DNA from: Acetivibrio ethanolgignens
Lineage (GTDB): Bacteria; Bacillota; Clostridia; Lachnospirales; Lachnospiraceae
Direction: 5' to 3'
Assembly (NCBI RefSeq): GCF_001461035.1
Contig: NZ_LNAM01000001.1
Coordinates: 99,532 to 163,531, forward strand
DNA: 64,000 nt
Under the pieces are notes generated by a model, which worked only from the letters and a program-made list of their open reading frames with translations, did not search any database and was not told the DNA's origin. Positions 53,981-62,060 of the stretch are shown one piece after another. Within the stretch, counting starts at the first letter, position 1; every line of letters starts with the position of its first letter. A program made the translations under genes and the position numbers.

Positions 53981-54003
53981 TAAATGCTGGATTCCAAGTA
54001 TTA

Positions 54004-54046
54004 AAAAAGAGAGTTACAATACCGCAGCATTATCAACTCTCTTTTT
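54004..54046. terminator. Hairpin with A and T tracts, bidirectional terminator-like
   Basis: AAAAAGAGAGTT (54004-54015) pairs perfectly with AACTCTCTTTTT (54035-54046) around a 19-base loop. It has the form of a bidirectional terminator. The interval from 53858 to 54271 has no gene; it holds this hairpin, the duplicated end motif and tandem repeats. Confidence 0.5.
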
Positions 54047-54054
54047 ATGGCTAA

Positions 54055-54153
54055 TTTTTCTGTTGTCCGCCAACGGCTGGCACATTCGTCCAGTAAGTCT
54101 TCAGGTTTTTCTGTTGCCTGCCAACAACTGGCACATCCGTCCAGTAAGTCTTT
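54055..54153 (+). repeat. Two tandem copies of a 51-bp repeat
   Basis: Copy one begins at 54055 and copy two at 54106 (period 51 bp), each about 48 bases, with seven or eight differences. Both open TTTTTCTGTTG and contain GCCAAC...CTGGCACAT and GTCCAGTAAGTCTT. Each includes a small palindrome GCCA-N5-TGGC. I do not recognise the element. Confidence 0.7.
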
Positions 54154-54271
54154 CGGATTATGGTGTTAGCCCACCTAAAACAGCACGCTGTTTCTTCTAC
54201 TATTATTATACGAATGAGTTGAAATTATGTCAAGATTAATTCAACTTTTTTCAGTAGTCTATGTAATAAAC

Positions 54272-54304
54272 GTTACTGTTCACACCCAATGTCATTTACT
54301 TAAG
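54272..54304 (+). repeat. Left terminal inverted repeat of the IS4-type element
   Basis: 33 bases that match the complement of 56014-56046 at 32 positions; the difference is at position 15. Confidence 0.93.
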
Positions 54305-54340
54305 AGAATTCCTGACAAAATAGTGAATTCTCTTTTTTTT
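54303..54340 (+). terminator. Terminator just inside the left end of the IS
   Basis: AGAGAATTC (54303-54311) pairs with GAATTCTCT (54325-54333), followed by a T run. It would stop outside transcripts from reading into the transposase gene, a common way for insertion sequences to limit expression. Confidence 0.75.
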
Positions 54341-54383
54341 ACCAGTAACTCAAATTTCACTTGACAATACGTTAAATTTGTGC

Positions 54384-54417
54384 GGCTTTTTTCTGATTAA
54401 TAAATCAGAAAAAAGCC
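54384..54417 (+). promoter_or_regulatory. 15-bp perfect hairpin in the transposase leader
   Basis: GGCTTTTTTCTGATT (54384-54398) pairs perfectly with its complement at 54403-54417 across a 4-base loop, 45 bases before the transposase ATG. With the terminator upstream it probably insulates or down-regulates the transposase. Confidence 0.55.
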
Positions 54418-54462
54418 AATTAGTTAAGAGATATTTCTATTCACTTAACTAAGGAGGCAAAA

Positions 54463-55773
54463 ATGACGTATTCAACTTTTGTAAAACAAACACTCATGGA
54501 TTCAATCCATGAACTTTCTCAGACACCTGAAAATTATGCAGTTCATCCTGACACCGATTTTACACGAAACAGAAAAATTGGATTTAAGGATTTTCTTCTT
54601 CTTTTATTAACCATGGAAGATGATTGTTTGAGAGAAGAACTTTATCGTTTCTTCGGTCGTACTCAAGATGCACCAACCAAGGCTGCCTTTTATCATCAGC
54701 GTGCCAAACTCAAAGATGATGCATTATGGCGTTTGCTACAAATTTTTAATCAGAATTTCAAACCCACTTTATACAAGAATAAATATCGCCTTGTTGCATG
54801 TGATGGATCTGTTGCCGATATCTTCCGCGATGAGAATGATAAAGACACTTATTTTGAACCAAACAACAAATCTCCAAGAGGTTTTAATCAAATTCATGTC
54901 AATGCACTTTATTCCATTTTAGATAAACAGTTCTTGGATATTCTTGTTCAACCGGCAAGGAAACGCAATGAATATCGCGCCTTTTGCGACATGGTTGATC
55001 GTGTCAAGAATGACTATCCTACGATATACATTGCTGATCGCGGTTATGCTTCTTACAATGATTTTGCTCATGTTTTAGAAAAGCAACAATACTTCTTAAT
55101 TCGATGTACAGACGCTAAAACTTCTAAACTTCTCGGTTTTCCTCTGGATGGCGTCAAAGAACTTGATTACCATGTTAATCGAATACTTTGTCGGACAAAG
55201 GCAAAAAAGAAATTTAAACACCCAGAACGTCTGGATGATTATCGTTATGTTTGTAAAGAAGTTCCAATGGATTTTTTGTCCGACACCTACCCTGAATATT
55301 CATTATCATTACGAATCGTTCGGATTGAAATCGCACCAGGTGTTTATGAAAATTTGATTACAAATCTTCCAGACATTGAGTTTGATATGGATGAGTTGAA
55401 GGATCTTTATCATCTACGATGGTCACAGGAAACGGCGTATCGTGATTTAAAATATCCTCTATGCTTAAACTCATTTCATAGCAAAAAATATACATATATT
55501 GTTCAAGAAGTCTTTGCCAGAGCTATCATGTATAATTTTTGCGCTGAAATATCAAAACTGGCTGAAGTACTTGATCAATCCCGGAAACTGAACTATCAGA
55601 TTAATTTTTCAGAAGCAATAAAAATATGCCGGGATTACTTACGTAATCGAACAAATGATAATGTCCTAAATGTAGAAGGCCTGATTGCCGATAATATCGA
55701 ACCAATCAGGCCTAACAGAACCTTCCGCCGTCAAGCCAGGTTCAAACTACCAATGAGTTTCTGTTACCGTTAA
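54463..55773 (+). CDS. IS4-family transposase
   Basis: The intact 436-aa protein has a DDE catalytic triad typical of IS4: Asp114 (LVACDGSVADIF), Asp192 (IYIADRGYASYNDFA) and Glu323 in LRWSQETAYRDLKYPLC, the YREK-type motif. A long beta-strand insertion precedes the glutamate, as in this family. It starts after AAGGAGG at 54452. The frame is open throughout, so the copy may be active. Confidence 0.94.
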   Translation: MTYSTFVKQTLMDSIHELSQTPENYAVHPDTDFTRNRKIGFKDFLLLLLTMEDDCLREELYRFFGRTQDAPTKAAFYHQRAKLKDDALWRLLQIFNQNFKPTLYKNKYRLVACDGSVADIFRDENDKDTYFEPNNKSPRGFNQIHVNALYSILDKQFLDILVQPARKRNEYRAFCDMVDRVKNDYPTIYIADRGYASYNDFAHVLEKQQYFLIRCTDAKTSKLLGFPLDGVKELDYHVNRILCRTKAKKKFKHPERLDDYRYVCKEVPMDFLSDTYPEYSLSLRIVRIEIAPGVYENLITNLPDIEFDMDELKDLYHLRWSQETAYRDLKYPLCLNSFHSKKYTYIVQEVFARAIMYNFCAEISKLAEVLDQSRKLNYQINFSEAIKICRDYLRNRTNDNVLNVEGLIADNIEPIRPNRTFRRQARFKLPMSFCYR

Positions 55774-56013
55774 AAGTAACTACTCACATATAATGTAAAC
55801 CTTTTGGTGTAAAATTGGAAGCAAAAAAGTGAATTTTTGCTTACCTTTATTAAAGTTACCCTAAAATAGGATGTTTTGTTTTCCATTTATAAAATAAATA
55901 CGCAAAATAGACATATTGAATTATTTTGAAAGCCTAAGTCTCCATAGAAAACAAAACTAATCTTAAGTATATCGGGATTCATGATATTTATTGAAAGTTT
56001 TTGCTATTTACAC

Positions 56014-56046
56014 CTTAAGTAAATGACATTGCGTGTGAACAGTAAC
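56014..56046 (-). repeat. Right terminal inverted repeat of the IS4-type element
   Basis: Complement of the left repeat at 54272-54304 with 32 of 33 matches. It marks the right boundary of the insertion. Confidence 0.93.
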
Positions 56047-56085
56047 TGTGGATAAAACTGCGGAAACTCAAGAGACATACGAACA

Positions 56086-56114
56086 TTGACTTGATTTGAA
56101 AATTATAATATAAT
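56086..56114 (+). promoter_or_regulatory. Promoter of the RiPP operon
   Basis: TTGACT (56086-56091), exactly 17 bp, and a perfect TATAAT (56109-56114), 30 bases before the precursor start. It is among the closest to consensus in the window, which fits the need for abundant precursor mRNA. Confidence 0.8.
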
Positions 56115-56143
56115 TAAAATGTCACGAGAAGAAGGAGGTTATT

Positions 56144-56269
56144 ATGGCATTTGATTTGGACAATATTCTTGAAAAATATATGGAAACAAAGGAAGAAAAA
56201 GATTTAGTAACCAAACAGATTTCTGAGATTGATTGCTCTTCTAACGCAATGTGTTGGAAAAAGGAATAA
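56144..56269 (+). CDS. Putative RiPP precursor peptide, 41 aa
   Basis: This 41-codon gene has a perfect ribosome binding site (GAAGGAGG with 6 bases to ATG) and a near-consensus promoter. The leader-like part is charged and helical (MAFDLDNILEKYMETKEEKD), and the C-terminal part is distinct, ending IDCSSNAMCWKKE with Cys31, Cys37, Trp38 and two lysines. There is no Gly-Gly site, no signal peptide and no other cysteine. It is followed by a radical SAM/SPASM gene and a PqqD-like gene, the usual partners of a precursor. I recognise no known family. The core may form a Cys thioether or involve Trp, but this is unproven. Confidence 0.75.
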   Translation: MAFDLDNILEKYMETKEEKDLVTKQISEIDCSSNAMCWKKE

Positions 56270-56314
56270 GCAAATTTTTGACTTTTAGTTGATAGTGAGG
56301 ATTCTCGTGACTGA

Positions 56315-56346
56315 TCAGCCAGTGATAGTATTATGTTACTGGCTGA
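56315..56346 (+). promoter_or_regulatory. Intercistronic hairpin between precursor and radical SAM gene
   Basis: A 13-bp stem with two G-T pairs (56315-56327 with 56334-56346; outer TCAGCCAGT with ACTGGCTGA) has a 6-base loop. No T tract follows. Such elements often protect the precursor mRNA or reduce enzyme expression relative to precursor. An ATG at 56333 lies in the loop/stem, so it is a poor start. Confidence 0.5.
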
Positions 56347-56377
56347 CCACCTAAAAAATGAAAGGAATTATGATGTT

Positions 56378-57448
56378 ATGAGAGAATTATTTAGTGCACC
56401 ATTATATGTAGATGTATCAATTACAGATTGTTGTAATTTATCGTGTGTTTATTGTTATGCAGATGCAAATGCAAAGAGACACAGCCATATGGATGTAAGG
56501 TTGTTTGAAAAAATTGTTAGGGAATTAGAGGAAGCAGGCGTGCATTACTTGAGAATTGCAGGTGGAGAACCATTCATGCATCCTCAAGTGAATGAGATTA
56601 TGGAAATATGTAGAAAAACAAAAATGATAAAATCTGTAAGCACAAATGCTACTTTTATAAATGCACAAACGGTTAATATAATAAAAAATAATTCTATTGA
56701 CTGGGTTGTTGTGAGTTTGGACGGAGCTACCGAAGAGATAAATAACATTACTAGAGGTGGATATAGTGAAGTTATTGATGGAATTAAAATATTGATAGAA
56801 AATGGTATTACTACAAAAATAGCGTGTGTTGTATCCTCAATTAATTGTCATCATATTGAAGAAATTGTTGAGATGGCAGAACAGATGGGGGTATATAGTG
56901 TTGGGTTTATTCTCCAATCAGATGTAGGAAGAGCTCATGATAATATAGGTTCAATAAACTTATCAAGAGATGATTTGGAGAATTTTATAAAAAATGTCAC
57001 TATATTAAAATCCAAAAAGTATAACGTAAAAATTGGTGTTGTTTTTCCGTATGAGAGTAAAATGCCATGGGAATTAAGTGAGCTATTATCAGAGGAGCAA
57101 GTAGATACTTATTGGCCGGAATACAGCTTTAAGTCTAAAGAAAATAGTGTAAGTTGTATGGCGGGAATAATGACTTGTGCTATATCTTCCACGGGAATGT
57201 TATTCGGATGTGAGCAAATGCTAGGTTTTCCAGAACTATCTTCGGGTAGCTTAAAAGAAGAATCATTCAAAAATCTATGGGAGAAAATGGAAAATATTAA
57301 TATATTAAGAAATTTGAATATTAATATGCTTCCAAAAAAATGCCAAGTGTGCAAAAACTATTGCGGTGGAGGATGTAGAGCAATTGCATATGAAAATACA
57401 GGGGATTTGTTAGGAAACGATACGCGATGTGATTTACTATATGAATAG
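56378..57448 (+). CDS. Radical SAM/SPASM peptide maturase
   Basis: This 356-aa protein has the radical SAM motif Cys19-x3-Cys23-x2-Cys26 (ITDCCNLSCVYCYADA), the LRIAGGEPFMHPQVNEIMEIC glycine motif, and a C-terminal SPASM domain for auxiliary FeS clusters (SCMAGIMTCAISSTGMLFGCEQM, then KCQVCKNYCGGGCRAIAY and DTRCDLL). Enzymes of this layout install thioethers, C-C or other crosslinks in RiPPs or mature quinone cofactors. The ATG at 56378 is chosen (AAAGGA about 12 bases upstream); an in-frame ATG at 56333 falls inside the hairpin. The codon use is rich in ATA and AGA, unlike the housekeeping genes. Confidence 0.9.
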   Translation: MRELFSAPLYVDVSITDCCNLSCVYCYADANAKRHSHMDVRLFEKIVRELEEAGVHYLRIAGGEPFMHPQVNEIMEICRKTKMIKSVSTNATFINAQTVNIIKNNSIDWVVVSLDGATEEINNITRGGYSEVIDGIKILIENGITTKIACVVSSINCHHIEEIVEMAEQMGVYSVGFILQSDVGRAHDNIGSINLSRDDLENFIKNVTILKSKKYNVKIGVVFPYESKMPWELSELLSEEQVDTYWPEYSFKSKENSVSCMAGIMTCAISSTGMLFGCEQMLGFPELSSGSLKEESFKNLWEKMENINILRNLNINMLPKKCQVCKNYCGGGCRAIAYENTGDLLGNDTRCDLLYE

Positions 57449-57492
57449 AAAGGATAAATACGTTAAGAATAATAAGACGTATTAGATTGGGT

Positions 57493-57747
57493 ATGAACAA
57501 ATTTTTTAGATATTTATATAAAGAAAGTTGGGTTACCGTAAGGAAAGAAGGAACCAGTTATATTATTGTTGACCCTATAGATTTGAGAGTTATTAAAATA
57601 AATAAAATACAGGCTGCAATATTATACAAGATGGCTGTTAAAGAAATATCAATCGAGGAAATAAAAAATGTGTTTAGAAAACATGGGATTGCAGGGAATG
57701 CTGTAGATGAATTTATTGAGAATGTAAAGAAAAATAATCTTTTATAG
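57493..57747 (+). CDS. PqqD-like RiPP recognition element protein
   Basis: This 84-aa protein matches the PqqD fold: a beta hairpin (SWVTVRKEGTSYIIVDPIDLRVIKINKIQAAILYKM) followed by helices (ISIEEIKNVFRKHGIAGNAVDEFIENVKKNNLL). In known RiPP pathways a PqqD-like RRE binds the precursor leader and presents the core to the radical SAM enzyme. The start could also be a TTG at 57487; no strong ribosome binding site is seen. A short hairpin (AATACGT at 57457 with ACGTATT at 57477) lies in the 44-base gap before it. Its stop touches the next frame. Confidence 0.82.
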   Translation: MNKFFRYLYKESWVTVRKEGTSYIIVDPIDLRVIKINKIQAAILYKMAVKEISIEEIKNVFRKHGIAGNAVDEFIENVKKNNLL

Positions 57748-57791
57748 TGGAGAATAAAGAAGTCGACAGTTATTTGTATGAGGGGAAAAGT

Positions 57792-59555
57792 ATGAAGATA
57801 AAACAGATAGGGTTTGTTAATACTCCAATATATGATAATGATGAAGGGATGTATCCTCCTTTAGGTCTGTTATCTATAGCATCTTATATTAAAAATGTTA
57901 AACAGTTATCTGTAAATATATATGATGTAGCAATAGTTATATCTATAGGAAAGATAGAACCTGTAGATATATATAATGATTTGACAAATAGTATATGTAA
58001 AAATGGAGAACAGGTTGTAGGAATTACTTGTCAAAATTATTCATTGGCTGCGGCTCTATGTATTGCAAAGGCTATTAAGAAAAGAAATCCAAACATATGG
58101 GTTTTTCTTGGCGGAGTTGGTACACATGGGATATCTGAGCAGTTACTACAGATCTTTGATTATATAGATTTTATTGTATATGGTGAGGGCGAGTGCGTTG
58201 TCGGAGAGTTAATTGATGCTATTGAAAATAGTATGTTTGAAGATATAAAGGGAGTATATTATAGAACAATAGATGGGGATATTAGATATAATGGAAATCA
58301 AAACTTAATTGCTGATTTAAATGAATTACCAATGCCAGACTTTTCGTTATTGGATGCTTTGCCAGATTATTTTTCGTTGATTGGGGGAAATAGAAGAGCA
58401 TTGAATGTTGAACTAGCAAGAGGATGTAGTGGAGGTTGTGCTTTTTGTGGTTCTTTCTCTTTTTGGTCTGGTAGACATAGATATTTTGATATATCAAAAG
58501 TATTTGATCAAATCACACAGTTGATAGAGGATTATCAAATAAGTCATGTATATTTATCTGATGATAATTTTATGACCAATAAGATTATGGTCAAAAATGT
58601 ATGTAATGAATTTATTAGTAGAGAACTAAAGGTGACTTGGGATTCAAGAGGGAGAGTTGACGACATGAATCCTGACCTATTAGAATTGATGCATAAGGCT
58701 GGATGTACCGAGATATTAATCGGGATAGAATCTGCAGATGATCAAGTCCTTAAGAAAATGAATAAAAAAATAGTTTCGGCTCAGCAAATACAGGCGGTTG
58801 AAAATGTAATGAATGCTGGGATTTTACCAATCTTATCGTTAATTTTAGGGTATGAAGATGAAACAGAGGATGGGATTAATAAGACATTTTCTCTCTTATT
58901 AGAGTTATATAGAAAAGAAAAACCTATGGTCTCATACTTTCATATTCTGTCTATTGTGCCAGGGACACATTTATATAACCGAGAGGTAAAACATTTGATG
59001 GATGAAAATATTGACGATATTCTTGAGAATTTGAGGTATGCAAAAAAAAGCATTCCAAGTGAGGAAAAAGAGTTGATTAAGCAATTCCCAGAAATTTTTT
59101 GTACATTTTATCATCTGCCAACTAATATTGACTATAAGGTTTTGAAATGTATTTCGGATTTCTCAACAGAAATTTTCAAAGTTTTTTGTTTTACATTATC
59201 CTTAATTGAGAAGACTGGTGGAAACATTGTGAGATTGTTTTCTGAACTTGCATATTCTGGAGTTAAAGAGGTTGATAAAAGCGTGGAACAATTTGCAAAT
59301 GTTATTTATCAAAATTATCATGATAATATGTGGGTTAGAAATATGCTTTTACATGAGATGATAATAAATAGACTTGCAAAGAGTAAAGAAGGAACACATA
59401 TTAAAATGAAATATGATGTGGACATCTTAGCATTAAAAGAGGCATGTAAATCACCTAATATAGGAAACGAGATAAATCGAAAAGTTATATATAACTATCA
59501 GAAGCAGGAGGAAAAGATTACATTATATGAGAAGATAAAATTGACAGATAGATGA
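57792..59555 (+). CDS. Cobalamin-binding-type radical SAM enzyme
   Basis: This 587-aa protein has an N-terminal B12-binding-like Rossmann domain (about residues 1-150, with VVGITCQNYSLAAALCIAKAI, VFLGGVGTHG and VYGEGECVVGELI). The radical SAM core follows with ELARGCSGGCAFCGSFSFW (Cys212-x3-Cys216-x2-Cys219) and ILIGIESADDQVLKKMNKKI. A C-terminal helical region of about 150 residues ends it. Class B radical SAM enzymes often methylate unactivated carbons, for example in RiPPs; others do ring or tailoring chemistry. The ATG at 57792 has GAGGGG upstream; a GTG at 57747, overlapping the previous stop, is also in frame. Confidence 0.88.
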   Translation: MKIKQIGFVNTPIYDNDEGMYPPLGLLSIASYIKNVKQLSVNIYDVAIVISIGKIEPVDIYNDLTNSICKNGEQVVGITCQNYSLAAALCIAKAIKKRNPNIWVFLGGVGTHGISEQLLQIFDYIDFIVYGEGECVVGELIDAIENSMFEDIKGVYYRTIDGDIRYNGNQNLIADLNELPMPDFSLLDALPDYFSLIGGNRRALNVELARGCSGGCAFCGSFSFWSGRHRYFDISKVFDQITQLIEDYQISHVYLSDDNFMTNKIMVKNVCNEFISRELKVTWDSRGRVDDMNPDLLELMHKAGCTEILIGIESADDQVLKKMNKKIVSAQQIQAVENVMNAGILPILSLILGYEDETEDGINKTFSLLLELYRKEKPMVSYFHILSIVPGTHLYNREVKHLMDENIDDILENLRYAKKSIPSEEKELIKQFPEIFCTFYHLPTNIDYKVLKCISDFSTEIFKVFCFTLSLIEKTGGNIVRLFSELAYSGVKEVDKSVEQFANVIYQNYHDNMWVRNMLLHEMIINRLAKSKEGTHIKMKYDVDILALKEACKSPNIGNEINRKVIYNYQKQEEKITLYEKIKLTDR

Positions 59556-59722
59556 TATTTACTTTTACGGTAGTTTTTCATTCTCGTTGGGGGATATGTA
59601 TAGACACACAGATAGTAATAAAATTAAAAAGAAACGACTTTTTCGAATATTGTGTTGAATAACATAACAGAAGATTAAGGAAATTAGTAGATTTGTATTA
59701 TAGAAGAAAGGAACAAAGATAA

Positions 59723-60247
59723 TTGAGATTAGAAACGCAAAACTTAGTAATAAGGAATATAGAATGTAAAGATAAGAAACGTTATTTTGAATTGTATAAC
59801 AGTGTATTTGTACAACGATATAATTGCTTTACGGAGAAGACAGTAGATGAGATTGAAAAATACATTTCTAGTCATATAGAAGACGATAATGTTTTGGCTG
59901 TTGTCTCAAAGGATAGTGAAGAATTTATTGGAATGATATATTTAGACGAAGATTCACTCAGGTATATGGTAGATTCAATTGAAATTTCTTTTTGGATAGA
60001 TGAGAAATATTCAAATAAGGGGTATATGACGGAAGGAGTCGGGTGTTTAATAGATTATTTAGTAGATAATAATATATGTAAAATTATTTCAGCCCGTGCT
60101 TTTGTAGAGAATTGTTTTTCAAGAAAATTATTAAAAAAATTAAATTTTGAAGAAGAGGGGATACTAAAAAGAGCAATAAGAAATCCTCAAAATAAAATTT
60201 TTGATGATGTTTTATATGCCTTTTTTCCCAAAGAAATCATAAGGTGA
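59723..60247 (+). CDS. GNAT-family N-acetyltransferase (RimJ/RimL type)
   Basis: This 174-aa protein is an Acetyltransf_3-type GNAT: LETQNLVIRNIECKDKKRYFELYNS at the N-terminus, YMVDSIEISFWIDEKYSNKGYMTEGVGCLIDYLVDN as the acetyl-CoA core, and ISARAFVENCFSRKLLKKLNFEEEGILKRA. It starts at a TTG behind AAAGGA. It could acetylate the mature peptide's N-terminus or a lysine, or protect the producer. The 167-base gap before it has no convincing gene; a 20-codon frame at 59597 was judged too weakly supported. Confidence 0.85.
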   Translation: MRLETQNLVIRNIECKDKKRYFELYNSVFVQRYNCFTEKTVDEIEKYISSHIEDDNVLAVVSKDSEEFIGMIYLDEDSLRYMVDSIEISFWIDEKYSNKGYMTEGVGCLIDYLVDNNICKIISARAFVENCFSRKLLKKLNFEEEGILKRAIRNPQNKIFDDVLYAFFPKEIIR

Positions 60248-60263
60248 TAAGGGATAAGCAAAA

Positions 60264-62060
60264 ATGAATGGAAAAGATATTAGGAAAATGATGGAACAAT
60301 TAAAAGTAGTGAAAAGAATTTTGTGTTTAGATAGTCAAAGTATAGTGCTATCGTTGTTTTTTGCAGTGGGATTAGCCATAAGTAATGTTATGCCGATTGT
60401 TTTGATAAGTAAAGTGACTTTCTATGTTTCATCAAATATTACTAGCAATTTGTTGGTTTGTTTAATAACTTGTATAGTTTGTTTCTTCCTTTTTTTGGTT
60501 TCAAAAATAATTATAGACATATGTAGAGTAGAATATGATAATTGTATATCGAGAATTAGAATGGCTCTTCAAGAGAAGTTTAACGCTAAGATGTTACAGA
60601 TGGATTTTGAAGATTTAGATGATGAAAGGTTTTGGCAAAAAAATAAAAACGTTATACATATTCTTGATTCAAGTAGTAAAGGAATTGGAGGTGTATTAAT
60701 TAGCGTATTTAATCTCGTAGGATGCTTTGTATCAATGATGGTTTTGTTTATTATGCTACTGAGTATTAGTTGGTGTGGGGCTGGATTAATTGTAGTAACA
60801 TTAATTAGCATGTTTTTTGCATATGGTGAAGCTACGCTTGAACGAAAGAAAAGTGATGAGAAGAGTGCAATAGCAAGAAAAGTGGACTATATATTTGAAA
60901 CAACTAATAATTCGAAATATGCCAAAGATTTAAGATTAACAGAGATAGGTCCTCTCTTAAATAAAAAAATGAAAATGTATTTAGCACAGTTAAAGAGCAT
61001 AGATAAAGAGGTAATTCTTTATAAGTTTAGAAAACGGTACATTTTTCAAAGTGTTGCTTTTTTCATTTTCGGTTTGGTCTGTATAATGGAAATAAACGGA
61101 AGAGATTTTGGGAGTGCTGTCCATATTTCGAATATAATTAGCGGTTTCTTTTTGATTTTTGGAATATGGACATTATTGTCAGAGGGAAATGCTCATCTCA
61201 TTAAATTGGGGACTGAGTTATATGGTGTTCCAACTTTTTTTGATTTAATTTCTGCAGAAAAAAATACGGTTTTGAACAAAAAAATGGAGCAAAAAAGAGA
61301 AAATGAGGTAGAATGGGAATTATTGGATGTATCATACTGTTATCGGAATAGCAAGAAGAATTCATTGTCAAATGTATCATTTACAATTGAAAAAGGGAGT
61401 AAAGTTGCGATTATAGGGTTAAATGGAGCAGGAAAGTCAACGCTTTTAAAATGTATGGCAGGGATATATCATTCTTACTTAGGGGATATTTTATATAATG
61501 GAGAGAATATAAGAAACCAAAATATAAAAGATAAAATAGGAGTGCTTTTACAAAATATAGATATATATCCATTTTCAATAAGTGAAAATGTTGCCTTGTC
61601 AGATCAAGTGGTGGATTACAATAAAGTAGATTGTGCCATTAATAAAGTTAATCTCGGAGAAAAAATACATAAAGATGATATTTTGAAAGGAAGAAACATA
61701 ACTAAATTGTTTTCGGAAGAAGGAATTGAGTTGTCTGGAGGAGAGAAAAGGAAATTATTGTTGTCACGTATTATTTATAAAAACCCCCAAACTGTAATTT
61801 TGGATGAACCAACGGCCAATCTAGATATATTGTCTGTTGAAAAGATGGTACAGTTGATTTTTGATTTGTTTGAAAAAAGTACGATTATTATGATTACGCA
61901 TGATATGAAAAACCTTAATAAATTTGATAAAGTTATTGTGCTGGATAAAGGAAGGGTTGTAGAGGTTGGTACTTATTCTGAATTATATCGTGCAAAGGGT
62001 CTGTTGTATGCGTTAGAAAAAGTTGAAGAAAGTGGAAATTGCAGTTATGAAAAACCTTAA
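60264..62060 (+). CDS. ABC transporter half-exporter (TMD-NBD), first of a pair
   Basis: This 598-aa protein joins about six transmembrane helices (residues about 20-310) to an ATPase domain. Walker A is GLNGAGKSTLLKCMAG, the signature is ELSGGEKRKLLLSRIIY and Walker B VILDEPTANLDILS; the switch histidine is in MITHDMKN. It has no N-terminal C39 peptidase, so it would not cut the leader. It begins 16 bases after the GNAT gene, and its end overlaps the next transporter gene, so a heterodimer is likely. Confidence 0.93.
   Translation: MNGKDIRKMMEQLKVVKRILCLDSQSIVLSLFFAVGLAISNVMPIVLISKVTFYVSSNITSNLLVCLITCIVCFFLFLVSKIIIDICRVEYDNCISRIRMALQEKFNAKMLQMDFEDLDDERFWQKNKNVIHILDSSSKGIGGVLISVFNLVGCFVSMMVLFIMLLSISWCGAGLIVVTLISMFFAYGEATLERKKSDEKSAIARKVDYIFETTNNSKYAKDLRLTEIGPLLNKKMKMYLAQLKSIDKEVILYKFRKRYIFQSVAFFIFGLVCIMEINGRDFGSAVHISNIISGFFLIFGIWTLLSEGNAHLIKLGTELYGVPTFFDLISAEKNTVLNKKMEQKRENEVEWELLDVSYCYRNSKKNSLSNVSFTIEKGSKVAIIGLNGAGKSTLLKCMAGIYHSYLGDILYNGENIRNQNIKDKIGVLLQNIDIYPFSISENVALSDQVVDYNKVDCAINKVNLGEKIHKDDILKGRNITKLFSEEGIELSGGEKRKLLLSRIIYKNPQTVILDEPTANLDILSVEKMVQLIFDLFEKSTIIMITHDMKNLNKFDKVIVLDKGRVVEVGTYSELYRAKGLLYALEKVEESGNCSYEKP

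Larger units (their letters stand above)
54272..56046 (+). mobile_element. Complete IS4-type insertion sequence (1775 bp)
   Basis: The element is bounded by 33-bp terminal inverted repeats at 54272-54304 and 56014-56046 (outer end GTTACTGTTCACAC), with one mismatch. It contains a single intact transposase gene and, just inside the left end, a terminator hairpin. No target duplication is clear from the flanks. The region 55774-56013 inside the element is non-coding and has only a short A/T-rich hairpin (AGCAAAAA at 55820 with TTTTTGCT at 55834). It ends 40 bases upstream of the RiPP promoter. Confidence 0.9.

Noticed and set aside
54055..54153. The 51-bp tandem repeats as a CRISPR array
   Set aside because: Only two units, no unique spacers and no cas genes; the repeat is too long and continuous.
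56333..56377. Upstream ATG at 56333 as the start of the radical SAM/SPASM protein
   Set aside because: It lies within a 13-bp hairpin and has no ribosome binding site; the ATG at 56378 gives a normal N-terminus.
59597..59659. A 20-codon frame (MYRHTDSNKIKKKRLFRILC) between the B12 radical SAM and GNAT genes, possible second precursor
   Set aside because: The G-rich motif is only about two bases before the ATG and the peptide has no resemblance to the first precursor; too weak to call.
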